In this document: positions 1 to 5,295 of the stretch, piece after piece
How positions within the stretch are numbered: the first letter of the stretch is position 1
How the letters are laid out: the number at the start of each line of letters is the position of its first letter
NCBI RefSeq assembly: GCF_001557325.1
Contig: NZ_LSJS01000153.1
Coordinates: forward strand, 1 to 8,473
Source: Erythrobacter donghaensis
Lineage (GTDB): Bacteria > Pseudomonadota > Alphaproteobacteria > Sphingomonadales > Sphingomonadaceae
DNA: 8,473 bases
Reading direction: 5' to 3'
Notes under the pieces: generated by a model
What the model was told of the DNA's origin: nothing
The model's input: only the letters and a program-made list of their open reading frames with translations
The model's database searches: none
Program-made: the position numbers and the translations under genes

Positions 1-264
1 CCATTCGCGGTTGAGGTTGGCGCCAACCGCATTGGTTCGAAGATGCCCGCGCCGCCCTTCCCCGAGCGCCTTGGCGATGGCGACGGTCTCGGCGCAGAGC
101 GACAGGCCGTAGCTGGCGTTCTCGACATTGCACCCGGTCACGACCGCGCCGTCATCGAACAGCAGCGCCGCGCCGACGGGGTAGTCCGAATAGGGGGCAT
201 AAGCCTGTTCGGCCGCAGCAAAGGCGGCGGCGATCAGGGCCTGTTCCTGTGCGCTATCGAGCAT
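1..264 (-). CDS. cdd: Cytidine deaminase, N-terminal part (runs off the window edge)
   Basis: Zinc-dependent hydrolase that deaminates cytidine and deoxycytidine to uridine and deoxyuridine in pyrimidine salvage (cytoplasm). The 88 visible codons stay open to base 1, so the C-terminal part is missing. Visible family features are an N-terminal helix, YAPYSDYPVGAAL (residues 22-34), the substrate-binding stretch CNVENASYG (45-53), and the zinc/catalytic motif CAE at 57-59, with E59 the expected proton shuttle. Cysteine as first ligand fits the small tetrameric type. The second zinc motif (PCxxC) would lie outside the window. The ATG overlaps the TGA of the upstream gene by one base (TGATG) and no clear Shine-Dalgarno sequence precedes it, which suggests translational coupling. 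It is the last visible gene of a three-gene minus-strand unit. Family assignment is secure; completeness cannot be judged. Confidence 0.88.
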   Translation of the reverse strand, partial: MLDSAQEQALIAAAFAAAEQAYAPYSDYPVGAALLFDDGAVVTGCNVENASYGLSLCAETVAIAKALGEGRRGHLRTNAVGANLNREW

Positions 265-986
265 CACTTCTGCACCACCACCCATTCCACCGGCTCCTCG
301 CCCGCCTCGGTCACCCGGGCGCTGTTGGCGCTCCATAGCAGCCACGGCCGCCCCGCATAGTCCGGCCGCGCCCGGTCGCGCGCCAGCCACAGGTCGCGGG
401 CGAGCGCGGCGGCGGTGCGGTGGCGCGCCTCGAAGGCGGGAGCGAGCTTGAGGATCACGGGCCTGCCCGCGTGGAGCTCGATCTGGTTGATGAGTGTCAT
501 CAGCTCGCTCTCGACCGCCGCGTCGCTGACTCTGGGGTCGCAGGCATCGGCGAGCCGCTCGAGCGCGATCGCGGGGGGCAGCAGGTCGGGGTCGCGCGTC
601 ACCATCTGCGCGAAGACCCCGCTCTGCGCGTCGGCGCCGAGGCAGGGGTCGAAGCGCAGGACGACGCCGACCTTGAGCCCGGCCCGGCGGGCCTGCGCGA
701 AGCGGTCGGCGAAGCCGCCGGGGCCGTCGGCGCCCGGGCCGCTGGCGAGGGGCAAGTAGACGAAGCTTGCGCCGATCGCCTTCAGCGTCTCGAACCGCAC
801 CGGCGCGGTGCCCGCAGGCACCAGCGCGCCCTGCTCCGGATAGAGCGCCGGTTCGGGCCGCCAGCTGCGCATGTCCCACCACAGCCACGCGGCAAAGGCG
901 AGGCCGAACAGCACCAGCAGCGCCGCCAGCCGCAGCAGCCAGCGCCGCGGCGCGCGGCGCGCGCGGGCCTTGGATGTCCTGGCCAT
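264..986 (-). CDS. Membrane-anchored GH25 (lysozyme-like) domain protein with degenerate active site
   Basis: A 240-residue protein. The N terminus is Arg/Lys-rich (residues 2-19), followed by one hydrophobic segment (about 17-37) ending in Trp residues. This is a type II signal anchor that would place the rest in the periplasm. The body follows the beta/alpha-barrel pattern of glycoside hydrolase family 25: FETLKAIGASFVYL (65-78), AGLKVGVVLRFDPC (102-115), LLPPAIALE (135-143) and GRPWLLWSAN (212-221). Family members cleave peptidoglycan using an Asp-x-Glu pair; here that site reads A141-L-E143, and the early Asp of the usual GIDVS strand is also absent (ALYPEQG, 47-53). Activity is therefore doubtful. 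The ATG at 986 lies 5 bases after the UPF0262 stop and has GAGGGG just upstream, overlapping that stop. The frame is open further upstream, but that part only mirrors the UPF0262 gene. The stop overlaps the cdd start. The family call rests on motif recognition by eye. Confidence 0.72.
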   Translation of the reverse strand: MARTSKARARRAPRRWLLRLAALLVLFGLAFAAWLWWDMRSWRPEPALYPEQGALVPAGTAPVRFETLKAIGASFVYLPLASGPGADGPGGFADRFAQARRAGLKVGVVLRFDPCLGADAQSGVFAQMVTRDPDLLPPAIALERLADACDPRVSDAAVESELMTLINQIELHAGRPVILKLAPAFEARHRTAAALARDLWLARDRARPDYAGRPWLLWSANSARVTEAGEEPVEWVVVQK

Positions 987-991
987 ACCCC

Positions 992-1525
992 TCAGCCCTT
1001 GATGTGCAGCACGCAGATCAGCGTGAACAGCCGCCGCGCGGTGGCGAAATCGGTCTCGACCTTGCCCTCGAGCCGCTCGAGCAGCAGTTCGGCGGCGTTG
1101 TTGTGGATGCCGCGCCGCGCCATGTCGATCGTCTCGATCTCGGCCGGGGTCGCCTTGCGGATCGCCTGATAATAGCTGTCGCAGATCGCGAAATATTCGC
1201 GGATCGGGCGGCGGAAGCGCGCCATGCCGATCAGCAGCGTCTCGAGCAGCAGGTCGGCGGTGTCCTTGATGTCCATCGCCAGCCGCCCGTCGGTGACGGA
1301 GAGGTGGAGGTGGTAGGGCCCGCTCGCCCCGCGCTCCGCGCTGCGCAGCGGCCTGAAGGTGTTTTCCTCGATCAGGTCGTAGATCGCGACGCGGCGTTCC
1401 TGCTCGACATCGGCATTGCGCCACAGGATCGTCGCCTCGTCGAGCGTGACCTGGGCAATGCGCTGCGCCCCCGCAGCGCCGGGCGCGAGGGAGGGAGGCA
1501 GGGAATCGGGCGGCGTATCGGCCAT
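992..1525 (-). CDS. UPF0262 family protein
   Basis: A 177-residue soluble protein of the alphaproteobacterial UPF0262 family, whose function is unknown to me. Recognisable segments are RIAQVTLDEATILWRNADVE (about 22-41), YDLIEENTFRPL (48-59), a central stretch ending LHLSVTDGRLAMDI, and a helical C-terminal half with RFRRPIREYFAICDSYYQAI and RRGIHNNAAELL. There is no signal peptide or membrane segment. The first 20 residues are a Pro/Ser/Ala-rich tail typical of variable N termini. The ATG at 1525 was chosen because GGGGAAG lies 4 bases upstream and conserved sequence begins soon after; further upstream the frame only mirrors the dnaB region. It is the first gene of the UPF0262-GH25-cdd unit and is transcribed divergently from dnaB. 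Confidence 0.85.
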   Translation of the reverse strand: MADTPPDSLPPSLAPGAAGAQRIAQVTLDEATILWRNADVEQERRVAIYDLIEENTFRPLRSAERGASGPYHLHLSVTDGRLAMDIKDTADLLLETLLIGMARFRRPIREYFAICDSYYQAIRKATPAEIETIDMARRGIHNNAAELLLERLEGKVETDFATARRLFTLICVLHIKG

Positions 1526-1663
1526 GACTTCCCCGCCTTCGCAGATCGAGGGCACGCACTTCAAGCACTTCGACGCACTCTCCCCACTATCCACAGCGTG
1601 CGAAATAAATATCGCCCCGCTTCGCCCTTGCTCCGACCGGGCGGGGAGCGCATCAGGCCCCCC
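1526..1663. promoter_or_regulatory. Divergent intergenic region between UPF0262 gene and dnaB
   Basis: These 138 bp must hold the start signals for both dnaB (plus) and the UPF0262 unit (minus). I see an AT-rich patch at 1603-1612 (AAATAAATAT), the most likely melting or -10 zone, but no -35 element at good spacing on either strand. The 9-mer CTATCCACA at 1587-1595 differs from the DnaA box TTATCCACA at one position. An imperfect 9-bp direct repeat (GCACTTCAA/GCACTTCGA) lies at 1556-1573. GGGGAG at 1643-1648 is rather far (15 bases) from the dnaB ATG. Confidence 0.4.
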
Positions 1664-3184
1664 ATGGCCGAACCCGAAAAAGTCACCCCGATCAAACCCC
1701 AAGACCCTGGCAGCGAGCTGCCGGTGAAGAAGCTGCCCGCCAATCTCGATGCCGAGGCCGCCTTCCTCGGCGCGGTGCTGATCGACAACCGGGTGATCGA
1801 GGAACTGCCGGTCCCGATCCGCCCCGACCATTTCTTCGAGCCCCTCCACGCGCGCATCTACGAGCGCGTGCTGGCGCTGATCGAGCGCAACGCCACCGCC
1901 TCGCCGGTCACGCTGCGCCCCTTCTTCGAGGCGGACGAGGCGCTGCGCGAGCTGGGCGGCACGTCCTACCTCGCCCAGCTCACCGCCAGCGGCGCTGGGC
2001 TACTGGTGCCGCGCGAGCTGGCCCAGCAGATCTACGACCTGGCCCTGCTGCGCGAGCTGGTGAGCGTCGGGCGGGGCCTTGTCGAAGGCGCGCTCGACAC
2101 CTCGGAAGACACCTCGCCGCTGGACCGCATCGCGCAGGCCGAGGCCGACCTCTTCAAGGTCGCCGAGGGTGCCAGCACCGGCCGCGAGGCGGCGACCTTC
2201 CGCGAGGCGGCGCTGACCGCGATCAAGATGGCCGAGGCCGCGATGAACTCCGGCGGGGGCCTGTCGGGCAAGACCACCGGCCTCGCGACCATCGACCAGA
2301 AGACCAGCGGCCTCCACAATTCCGACCTCGTGATCCTCGCCGGGCGCCCGGGCATGGGCAAGACCTCGCTCGCCACCAACATCGCCTTCAATTGCGCCGA
2401 GGCGCATCTGGAATGGCAGCGCAACGGCGGCGAGTTCAACTACGGCGCGCCGGTCGCCTTCTTCAGCCTCGAAATGAGCTCTGACCAGCTGGCGACGCGT
2501 ATCCTTGCCGAGCAGGCGGAGATTTCCTCCGAGGCGCTGCGCAGCGGTAAACTCACCCGCGAGGACTTCCAGAAGCTCTCCTACGCCAGCCAGCGCCTGG
2601 CCGAACTGCCGCTCTATATCGACGACACGCCCGCGCTCACCATCGCCGCCCTGCGCACCCGCGCGCGGCGGATGAAGCGGCGGCACGACATCGGCCTCAT
2701 CATCGTCGACTACCTGCAACTGCTGCAGGGCTCGGGGAGAGCCAACGACAACCGCGTCAACGAAATCTCCGAGATCAGCCGCGGCCTCAAGACGCTGGCG
2801 AAGGAATTGCAGGTTCCGGTGATCGCGCTCTCCCAGCTCAGCCGCGCGGTCGAAAGCCGCGAGGACAAGCGCCCGCAGCTCTCCGACCTGCGCGAATCCG
2901 GCTCGATCGAGCAGGACGCGGACATGGTGTGGTTCATCTTCCGCGGCGACTATTACCACCTGCTGGTCAAGCCCGACACGCCCGACGCCTCCTCCACCCC
3001 GGACGTGCAGGAGAAATACCGGGCGTGGGAGGAGAAGTTCGAGGGGCTGGTCGGCCGCGCGACGCTGATCGTGGCGAAACAGCGCCACGGCTCGACCGGC
3101 AACGTCCCGCTCCACTTCCAGAGCGACATCACCAAGTTCACCTCGCCCAACTTCAAGGACTATTCGGACTACGGTTACGAATAG
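1664..3184 (+). CDS. dnaB: Replicative DNA helicase DnaB
   Basis: Hexameric 5'-3' helicase that unwinds the replication fork and recruits primase. It has 506 residues, slightly longer than E. coli DnaB. The N-terminal collar domain spans about residues 24-165 (LPANLDAEAAFLGAVLIDN at 24-42) and is followed by a linker helix. The RecA-like motor spans about 205-495, with Walker A GRPGMGKTS (227-235, K233), catalytic E270 in FFSLEM, Walker B LIIVDYLQLL (345-354, D349), motif H4 SQLSRAVESR (390-399), DLRESGSIEQDAD (408-420), and the KQRHG finger region (K472, R474). All key residues are intact. Between YYH and the finger strand (about 433-465) it carries some 25 more residues than E. coli DnaB, rich in Pro and Glu; I recall similar insertions in other alphaproteobacterial DnaB. 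No intein is present. The ATG at 1664 is chosen because family similarity begins soon after it, although the frame is open far upstream. Confidence 0.97.
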   Translation: MAEPEKVTPIKPQDPGSELPVKKLPANLDAEAAFLGAVLIDNRVIEELPVPIRPDHFFEPLHARIYERVLALIERNATASPVTLRPFFEADEALRELGGTSYLAQLTASGAGLLVPRELAQQIYDLALLRELVSVGRGLVEGALDTSEDTSPLDRIAQAEADLFKVAEGASTGREAATFREAALTAIKMAEAAMNSGGGLSGKTTGLATIDQKTSGLHNSDLVILAGRPGMGKTSLATNIAFNCAEAHLEWQRNGGEFNYGAPVAFFSLEMSSDQLATRILAEQAEISSEALRSGKLTREDFQKLSYASQRLAELPLYIDDTPALTIAALRTRARRMKRRHDIGLIIVDYLQLLQGSGRANDNRVNEISEISRGLKTLAKELQVPVIALSQLSRAVESREDKRPQLSDLRESGSIEQDADMVWFIFRGDYYHLLVKPDTPDASSTPDVQEKYRAWEEKFEGLVGRATLIVAKQRHGSTGNVPLHFQSDITKFTSPNFKDYSDYGYE

Positions 3185-3294
3185 CGAGGGGCGGGTTTCG
3201 GGGTGCTGCCGGATGGGCGTGGATGGCAGGGCCTGAGCGGCAAGCAGAATGACGGCTCCGAAGTTCAGCAATCGGTGAGGATTGGGCCTTGCGC
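3185..3294. other. Intergenic region downstream of dnaB
   Basis: This is the non-coding space between the dnaB stop and the end of the minus-strand unit that begins at 5151. I find no hairpin followed by a T-run, so no intrinsic terminator can be named for dnaB or for the convergent operon. The short open frames here lack Shine-Dalgarno sites and recognisable protein features. Base composition is a little less GC-rich than in the flanking genes. Confidence 0.5.
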
Positions 3295-3468
3295 CTACAT
3301 CATGGCGGATTTCGTCGCGCAGCATTGGCCGTGCAAGGTCGCCCGGTTAGCCGGCATCAGCCATTCGGTCGGTGCAATCAGTGGCACGGGCAGCCCGAGC
3401 GCGTAGAGCGCAAGGGCCAGCACGGCGATGCCAATCCGGTGAGCAGCGTTTACAGCAGAGCTGTCCAT
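3295..3468 (-). CDS. Possible small one-helix membrane peptide, overlapping end of gloA
   Basis: A 57-codon frame too short for most gene callers. Its ATG lies inside the 3' end of gloA in a different frame (17-base overlap) and is preceded by GAGGAG with an 8-base gap, a good Shine-Dalgarno arrangement. The peptide starts [11 protein letters not shown], continues with a hydrophobic stretch [20 protein letters not shown] (residues 12-31) long enough to span a membrane, then TEWLMPANR, and ends with a polar tail containing Cys-Cys (49-50). Third codon positions are about 70% G/C, less biased than in neighbouring genes. I recognise no family. It could be a real last gene of the operon, translated by coupling to gloA, or a decayed or chance frame. 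The ribosome site and hydrophobic core are the only positive evidence. Confidence 0.35.
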   Translation of the reverse strand: MDSSAVNAAHRIGIAVLALALYALGLPVPLIAPTEWLMPANRATLHGQCCATKSAMM

Positions 3469-3932
3469 TTCAGGGACTCCTCGGCCGTCTTCTGGATGAG
3501 CTCGATGCGATAGCCGTCCGGGTCTTCGATGAAGGCGATCACCTCGCTCGGATCGCCCTTGAGCGGGCCGGCAGGGCGAACCACGCTGACCCCGACAGCG
3601 CGGAGCTCGGCGACCGCCCGGTCAACATCAGCGACACCCAGCGCGATATGCCCCCATGCGGTGCCGAGGTCATAGTCATGGGTGCCCCAATTGTGGGTCA
3701 GCTCGATCACCGCCGTGCTGCTCTCGTCACCGTAACCCACGAAGGCGAGCGTGAACTTGCCGTCCGGAAAGTCCTTGAGCCTCAGCAGGCGCATGCCCAG
3801 CAGCCCGACATAGAAGTCGAGACTGCGGCCAAGATCGCGCACGCGGATCATGGTGTGGAGCAGGCGCGGCTGGCCGAGCAGGCCGGTCGTGGGGGCGGCG
3901 GGAGCGGGTGTCTCCTGAAGCTGCGTGGTCAT
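3450..3932 (-). CDS. gloA: Lactoylglutathione lyase (glyoxalase I), VOC superfamily
   Basis: Converts the hemithioacetal of methylglyoxal and glutathione to S-lactoylglutathione, the first step of glyoxalase detoxification (cytoplasm). It has 160 residues. After a Pro/Ala-rich 20-residue tail, two beta-alpha-beta-beta-beta modules follow. The four metal ligands of E. coli GloA (H5, E56, H74, E122) correspond to H26, E77, H95 and E144 here, with spacings 51, 18 and 49 against 51, 18 and 48. Landmarks are [42 protein letters not shown] and [11 protein letters not shown]. All ligands are intact, so it should be active, probably with Ni or Co, as I recall for enzymes of this short type. The ATG at 3932 overlaps the TGA of the DUF1993 gene (TGATG) with GAGGGG 5 bases upstream; the in-frame GTG one codon earlier is less likely. 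It lies third in the operon controlled by the divergent TetR gene, I infer. Confidence 0.9.
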   Translation of the reverse strand: MTTQLQETPAPAAPTTGLLGQPRLLHTMIRVRDLGRSLDFYVGLLGMRLLRLKDFPDGKFTLAFVGYGDESSTAVIELTHNWGTHDYDLGTAWGHIALGVADVDRAVAELRAVGVSVVRPAGPLKGDPSEVIAFIEDPDGYRIELIQKTAEESLKWTALL

Positions 3933-4450
3933 CACAGCCCCTCAAGTCCCTGCGGCGAACCCAGGAAGTCGCGCTTGCCCAGCGGGATGCCGAGGTTGCG
4001 CAGGATCGCGTAGGTGATTGCAGTGTGGAACAAGCAGTTCGGCACGGCAAAGCCGAGCAGGTAATCCTCTCCGCCAGCTTCGACCGGCCTGCCGCCGAAA
4101 GCAAAGGCGACGCGGCGGCTTTCGGCGCCGGCCCAGGCCTCCTCTTCAATGGTGGCGAGGAATGCGAGGGTGTCGGCGATGCGCCTGCGCAGGGCAGCGA
4201 TGCTGTCCTCGTCATCGGCGAAAGACGGCGCCGGCGTCGCCGTCAGCCGCGCGGCGGCATTCTTGGCGATGTCGCAGGCGATCTGGACCTGCCGGACCAG
4301 CGGATGCATGTCGGGATGGAGGCGCGCGGCAAGGATCGCCTCGTCGTCCGGGGCCTGCTCCGCCGCGATCGCCAGCAGGGCGTCGAGCCGTTCGAGATGA
4401 TGGGTAAACACGGCGCGCATCAGCGCGGGGGTGGCAATCGCCATTGTCAT
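3932..4450 (-). CDS. DUF1993 family protein
   Basis: A 172-residue soluble, mostly helical protein matching the DUF1993 family: an N-terminal helix [12 protein letters not shown] (15-26), [25 protein letters not shown] (about 40-64), a central acidic helix with [17 protein letters not shown] (82-98), and the conserved end [25 protein letters not shown] (140-164). As I recall, the family belongs to the DinB/YfiT-like four-helix-bundle group, some of which bind metal through histidines; H17/H18, H45/H49 and H142 are candidates. No enzymatic role is established. The ATG at 4450 follows AAAGGACC; a second ATG at 4444 is also possible. It lies 71 bp after the YdhR-like gene, separated by a strong hairpin, and its stop overlaps the gloA start. 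The context suggests a role in handling small reactive or thiol-conjugated compounds, which is inference only. Confidence 0.83.
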   Translation of the reverse strand: MTMAIATPALMRAVFTHHLERLDALLAIAAEQAPDDEAILAARLHPDMHPLVRQVQIACDIAKNAAARLTATPAPSFADDEDSIAALRRRIADTLAFLATIEEEAWAGAESRRVAFAFGGRPVEAGGEDYLLGFAVPNCLFHTAITYAILRNLGIPLGKRDFLGSPQGLEGL

Positions 4451-4482
4451 GGTCCTTTGTCGCCAGGGGTCATCGCAAGGTT

Positions 4483-4514
4483 GCGGCCGGCGCATGGGGG
4501 AGTGCGCCGGCCGC
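4483..4514 (-). repeat. Perfect 12-bp inverted repeat (intra-operon RNA hairpin)
   Basis: Arm GCGGCCGGCGCA (4483-4494) and arm TGCGCCGGCCGC (4503-4514) are exact reverse complements around an 8-base loop. In the minus-strand transcript the hairpin starts 7 bases after the stop of the YdhR-like gene and ends 32 bases before the DUF1993 ATG. No U-run follows in that direction (AACCTT comes next), so it is not a canonical intrinsic terminator. It could act as a 3'-end stabiliser or partial terminator that lowers expression of DUF1993 and gloA relative to the first gene. Confidence 0.75.
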
Positions 4515-4521
4515 GCGGGGG

Positions 4522-5151
4522 TCAGCCGAAGAACTGCGAGTTCACCCCGCGGCTCGCTTCGGCGACCAGCGCCGCATCGAAGATGCGGGTGGTGTAGGCG
4601 ACGTTCAGCCCGGCGGTTTCGGTCGGGAAATAGTCGGTCACGAACCGCGTCGCGTTCTCGACCGTATCGAAGGCGTAGAAGCCGCCGACCGACTGGGTGT
4701 GCACCCCCGACAGCCACGTCTTGTGCAAGAGGCCCGGCTGGGCCTTGAGAATCGGGTTCATCGCGCGCCACGGGGCGTCGGCGAAATTGGCGGAAATCTG
4801 CGCCTCGGTATAGACGAAGGCGCCCGGCGTAACCGTGACGGTGCCGCCGAAGTGGACCGAGTTCAGATAGCGGCTGGCTTCCTCCACCACGTCGCCATCG
4901 AACACCCGCGTGGTCTGGGCGACGCCGAACTTGCGCGCCTCGCCCGGGAAATAGCCGGTGACGAAGGTCTTGGCGTTCTCGATCGAATCGAACTCGTAGA
5001 ACCCGCCGACCGAGTTGTTGATGACGCCCGAAAGCCAGGTCTTGTTGCGGAAGCCGGGCTGCTCGAGGATCACGGGATTGAGCTCGCGCCACGGCGCGGA
5101 TTCGAACGGGAGGGAGTTCTGCAGTTCGGTGTAGACGAAGGCTTTGGCCAT
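4522..5151 (-). CDS. Tandemly duplicated YdhR-like (putative monooxygenase) protein
   Basis: A 209-residue protein made of two copies of a YdhR-type domain, residues 4-102 and 111-209, joined by about eight residues (GTVTVTPG). YdhR proteins are small ferredoxin-like alpha+beta barrels that normally dimerise; they resemble antibiotic-biosynthesis monooxygenases, but their substrate is not known to me. Family landmarks occur in each copy: QPGFRNKTWLSG / QPGLLHKTWLSG, SVGGFYEFD / SVGGFYAFD, and TTRVFD / TTRIFD. The copies align without gaps at about 59 of 99 identical residues, so the protein could fold as a built-in pseudo-dimer. There is no signal peptide or membrane segment. The ATG at 5151 is preceded by AAGGAG with a 6-base gap, a strong ribosome site; earlier in-frame codons are not needed. 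It is the first gene of the operon and the one nearest the operator array. Family is fairly sure; a monooxygenase reaction is unproven. Confidence 0.78.
   Translation of the reverse strand: MAKAFVYTELQNSLPFESAPWRELNPVILEQPGFRNKTWLSGVINNSVGGFYEFDSIENAKTFVTGYFPGEARKFGVAQTTRVFDGDVVEEASRYLNSVHFGGTVTVTPGAFVYTEAQISANFADAPWRAMNPILKAQPGLLHKTWLSGVHTQSVGGFYAFDTVENATRFVTDYFPTETAGLNVAYTTRIFDAALVAEASRGVNSQFFG
4525..4821 (-). repeat. Second copy of the YdhR-like domain
   Basis: Encodes residues 111-209, aligned without gaps to the first copy (4846-5142) at about 60% identity. The last residue of this copy is the last residue of the protein, so the duplication added exactly one domain. Confidence 0.85.
4846..5142 (-). 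repeat. First copy of the YdhR-like domain
   Basis: Encodes residues 4-102. The strings AFVYTE, APWR, KTWLSGV, SVGGFY and EASR are shared exactly with the copy at 4525-4821. The nucleotide match is lower than the protein match because synonymous positions differ, so the duplication is old enough for silent drift. Confidence 0.85.
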
Positions 5152-5187
5152 GGGGGGCTCCTTATCGGCATGGGCATGCCGCAGCGT

Positions 5188-5216
5188 TTGCCTCGGCATC
5201 ACGATCGCGATATAAC
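5188..5216 (+). promoter_or_regulatory. Predicted tetR promoter
   Basis: TTGCCT (5188-5193) and TATAAC (5211-5216) are separated by 17 bp and point toward the TetR gene. The -10 matches the sigma-70 consensus at 5 of 6 positions and the -35 at 4 of 6. Operator copy O1 (5198-5211) fills the spacer, so bound repressor would exclude RNA polymerase. Expected transcription start is near 5223. Confidence 0.5.
5198..5211. promoter_or_regulatory. TetR operator candidate O1
   Basis: ATCACGATCGCGAT, a near-palindromic 14-mer with a perfect CGATCG core. It lies in the spacer of the predicted tetR promoter and directly abuts O2. Confidence 0.55.
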
Positions 5217-5225
5217 GACCGTGAT
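5212..5225. promoter_or_regulatory. TetR operator candidate O2
   Basis: ATAACGACCGTGAT, the least symmetrical copy. It is directly adjacent to O1 and covers the -10 element and predicted start point of the tetR promoter, as well as the predicted start point of the opposite operon. Confidence 0.45.
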
Positions 5226-5231
5226 GCAGTG

Positions 5232-5258
5232 ATAATATAGCGATCGTTATGTAGTCAA
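5232..5258 (-). promoter_or_regulatory. Predicted promoter of the ydhR-like/DUF1993/gloA operon
   Basis: Read on the minus strand, TTGACT (5258-5253) and TATTAT (5237-5232) are separated by 15 bp. Each hexamer differs from consensus at one position, but the spacer is shorter than ideal. Operator O3 (5237-5250) covers almost the whole spacer. Expected transcription start is near 5225, giving a leader of about 75 bases that contains a 6-bp inverted repeat (GGCATG/CATGCC, 5167-5180). Confidence 0.5.
5237..5250. promoter_or_regulatory. TetR operator candidate O3
   Basis: ATAGCGATCGTTAT, a palindrome except for one position per half-site, with core CGATCG. It lies between the -35 and -10 of the predicted operon promoter. 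Confidence 0.65.
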
Positions 5259-5265
5259 CGACAAA

Positions 5266-5279
5266 ATAGCGTTCGTTAT
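5266..5279. promoter_or_regulatory. TetR operator candidate O4
   Basis: ATAGCGTTCGTTAT, identical to O3 except at one central base, with AA and TT flanks extending the dyad. It ends 16 bases before the tetR ATG, just upstream of its ribosome site, and lies just upstream of the operon's -35 element. Confidence 0.65.
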
Positions 5280-5295
5280 TTGGAAGGCGGTGTTC

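Noticed and set aside
987..1568. Long upstream extension of the GH25 frame on the minus strand
   Set aside because: It is an Arg/His/Ala-rich translation of the UPF0262 gene in another frame. The UPF0262 frame shows clear family sequence and its own ribosome site.
767..1663. Upstream extension of the dnaB frame
   Set aside because: It runs antisense through GH25 and UPF0262 and is Arg/Ala/Pro-rich. DnaB similarity starts just after the ATG at 1664.
2000..3325. A 441-codon open frame on the minus strand opposite dnaB
   Set aside because: It is a high-GC shadow of dnaB. It has no recognisable domain, and dnaB on the plus strand is unmistakable.
3203..3406. Small plus-strand frame downstream of dnaB
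   Set aside because: No Shine-Dalgarno site and no recognisable protein features. The minus-strand small frame in the same region has better start signals.
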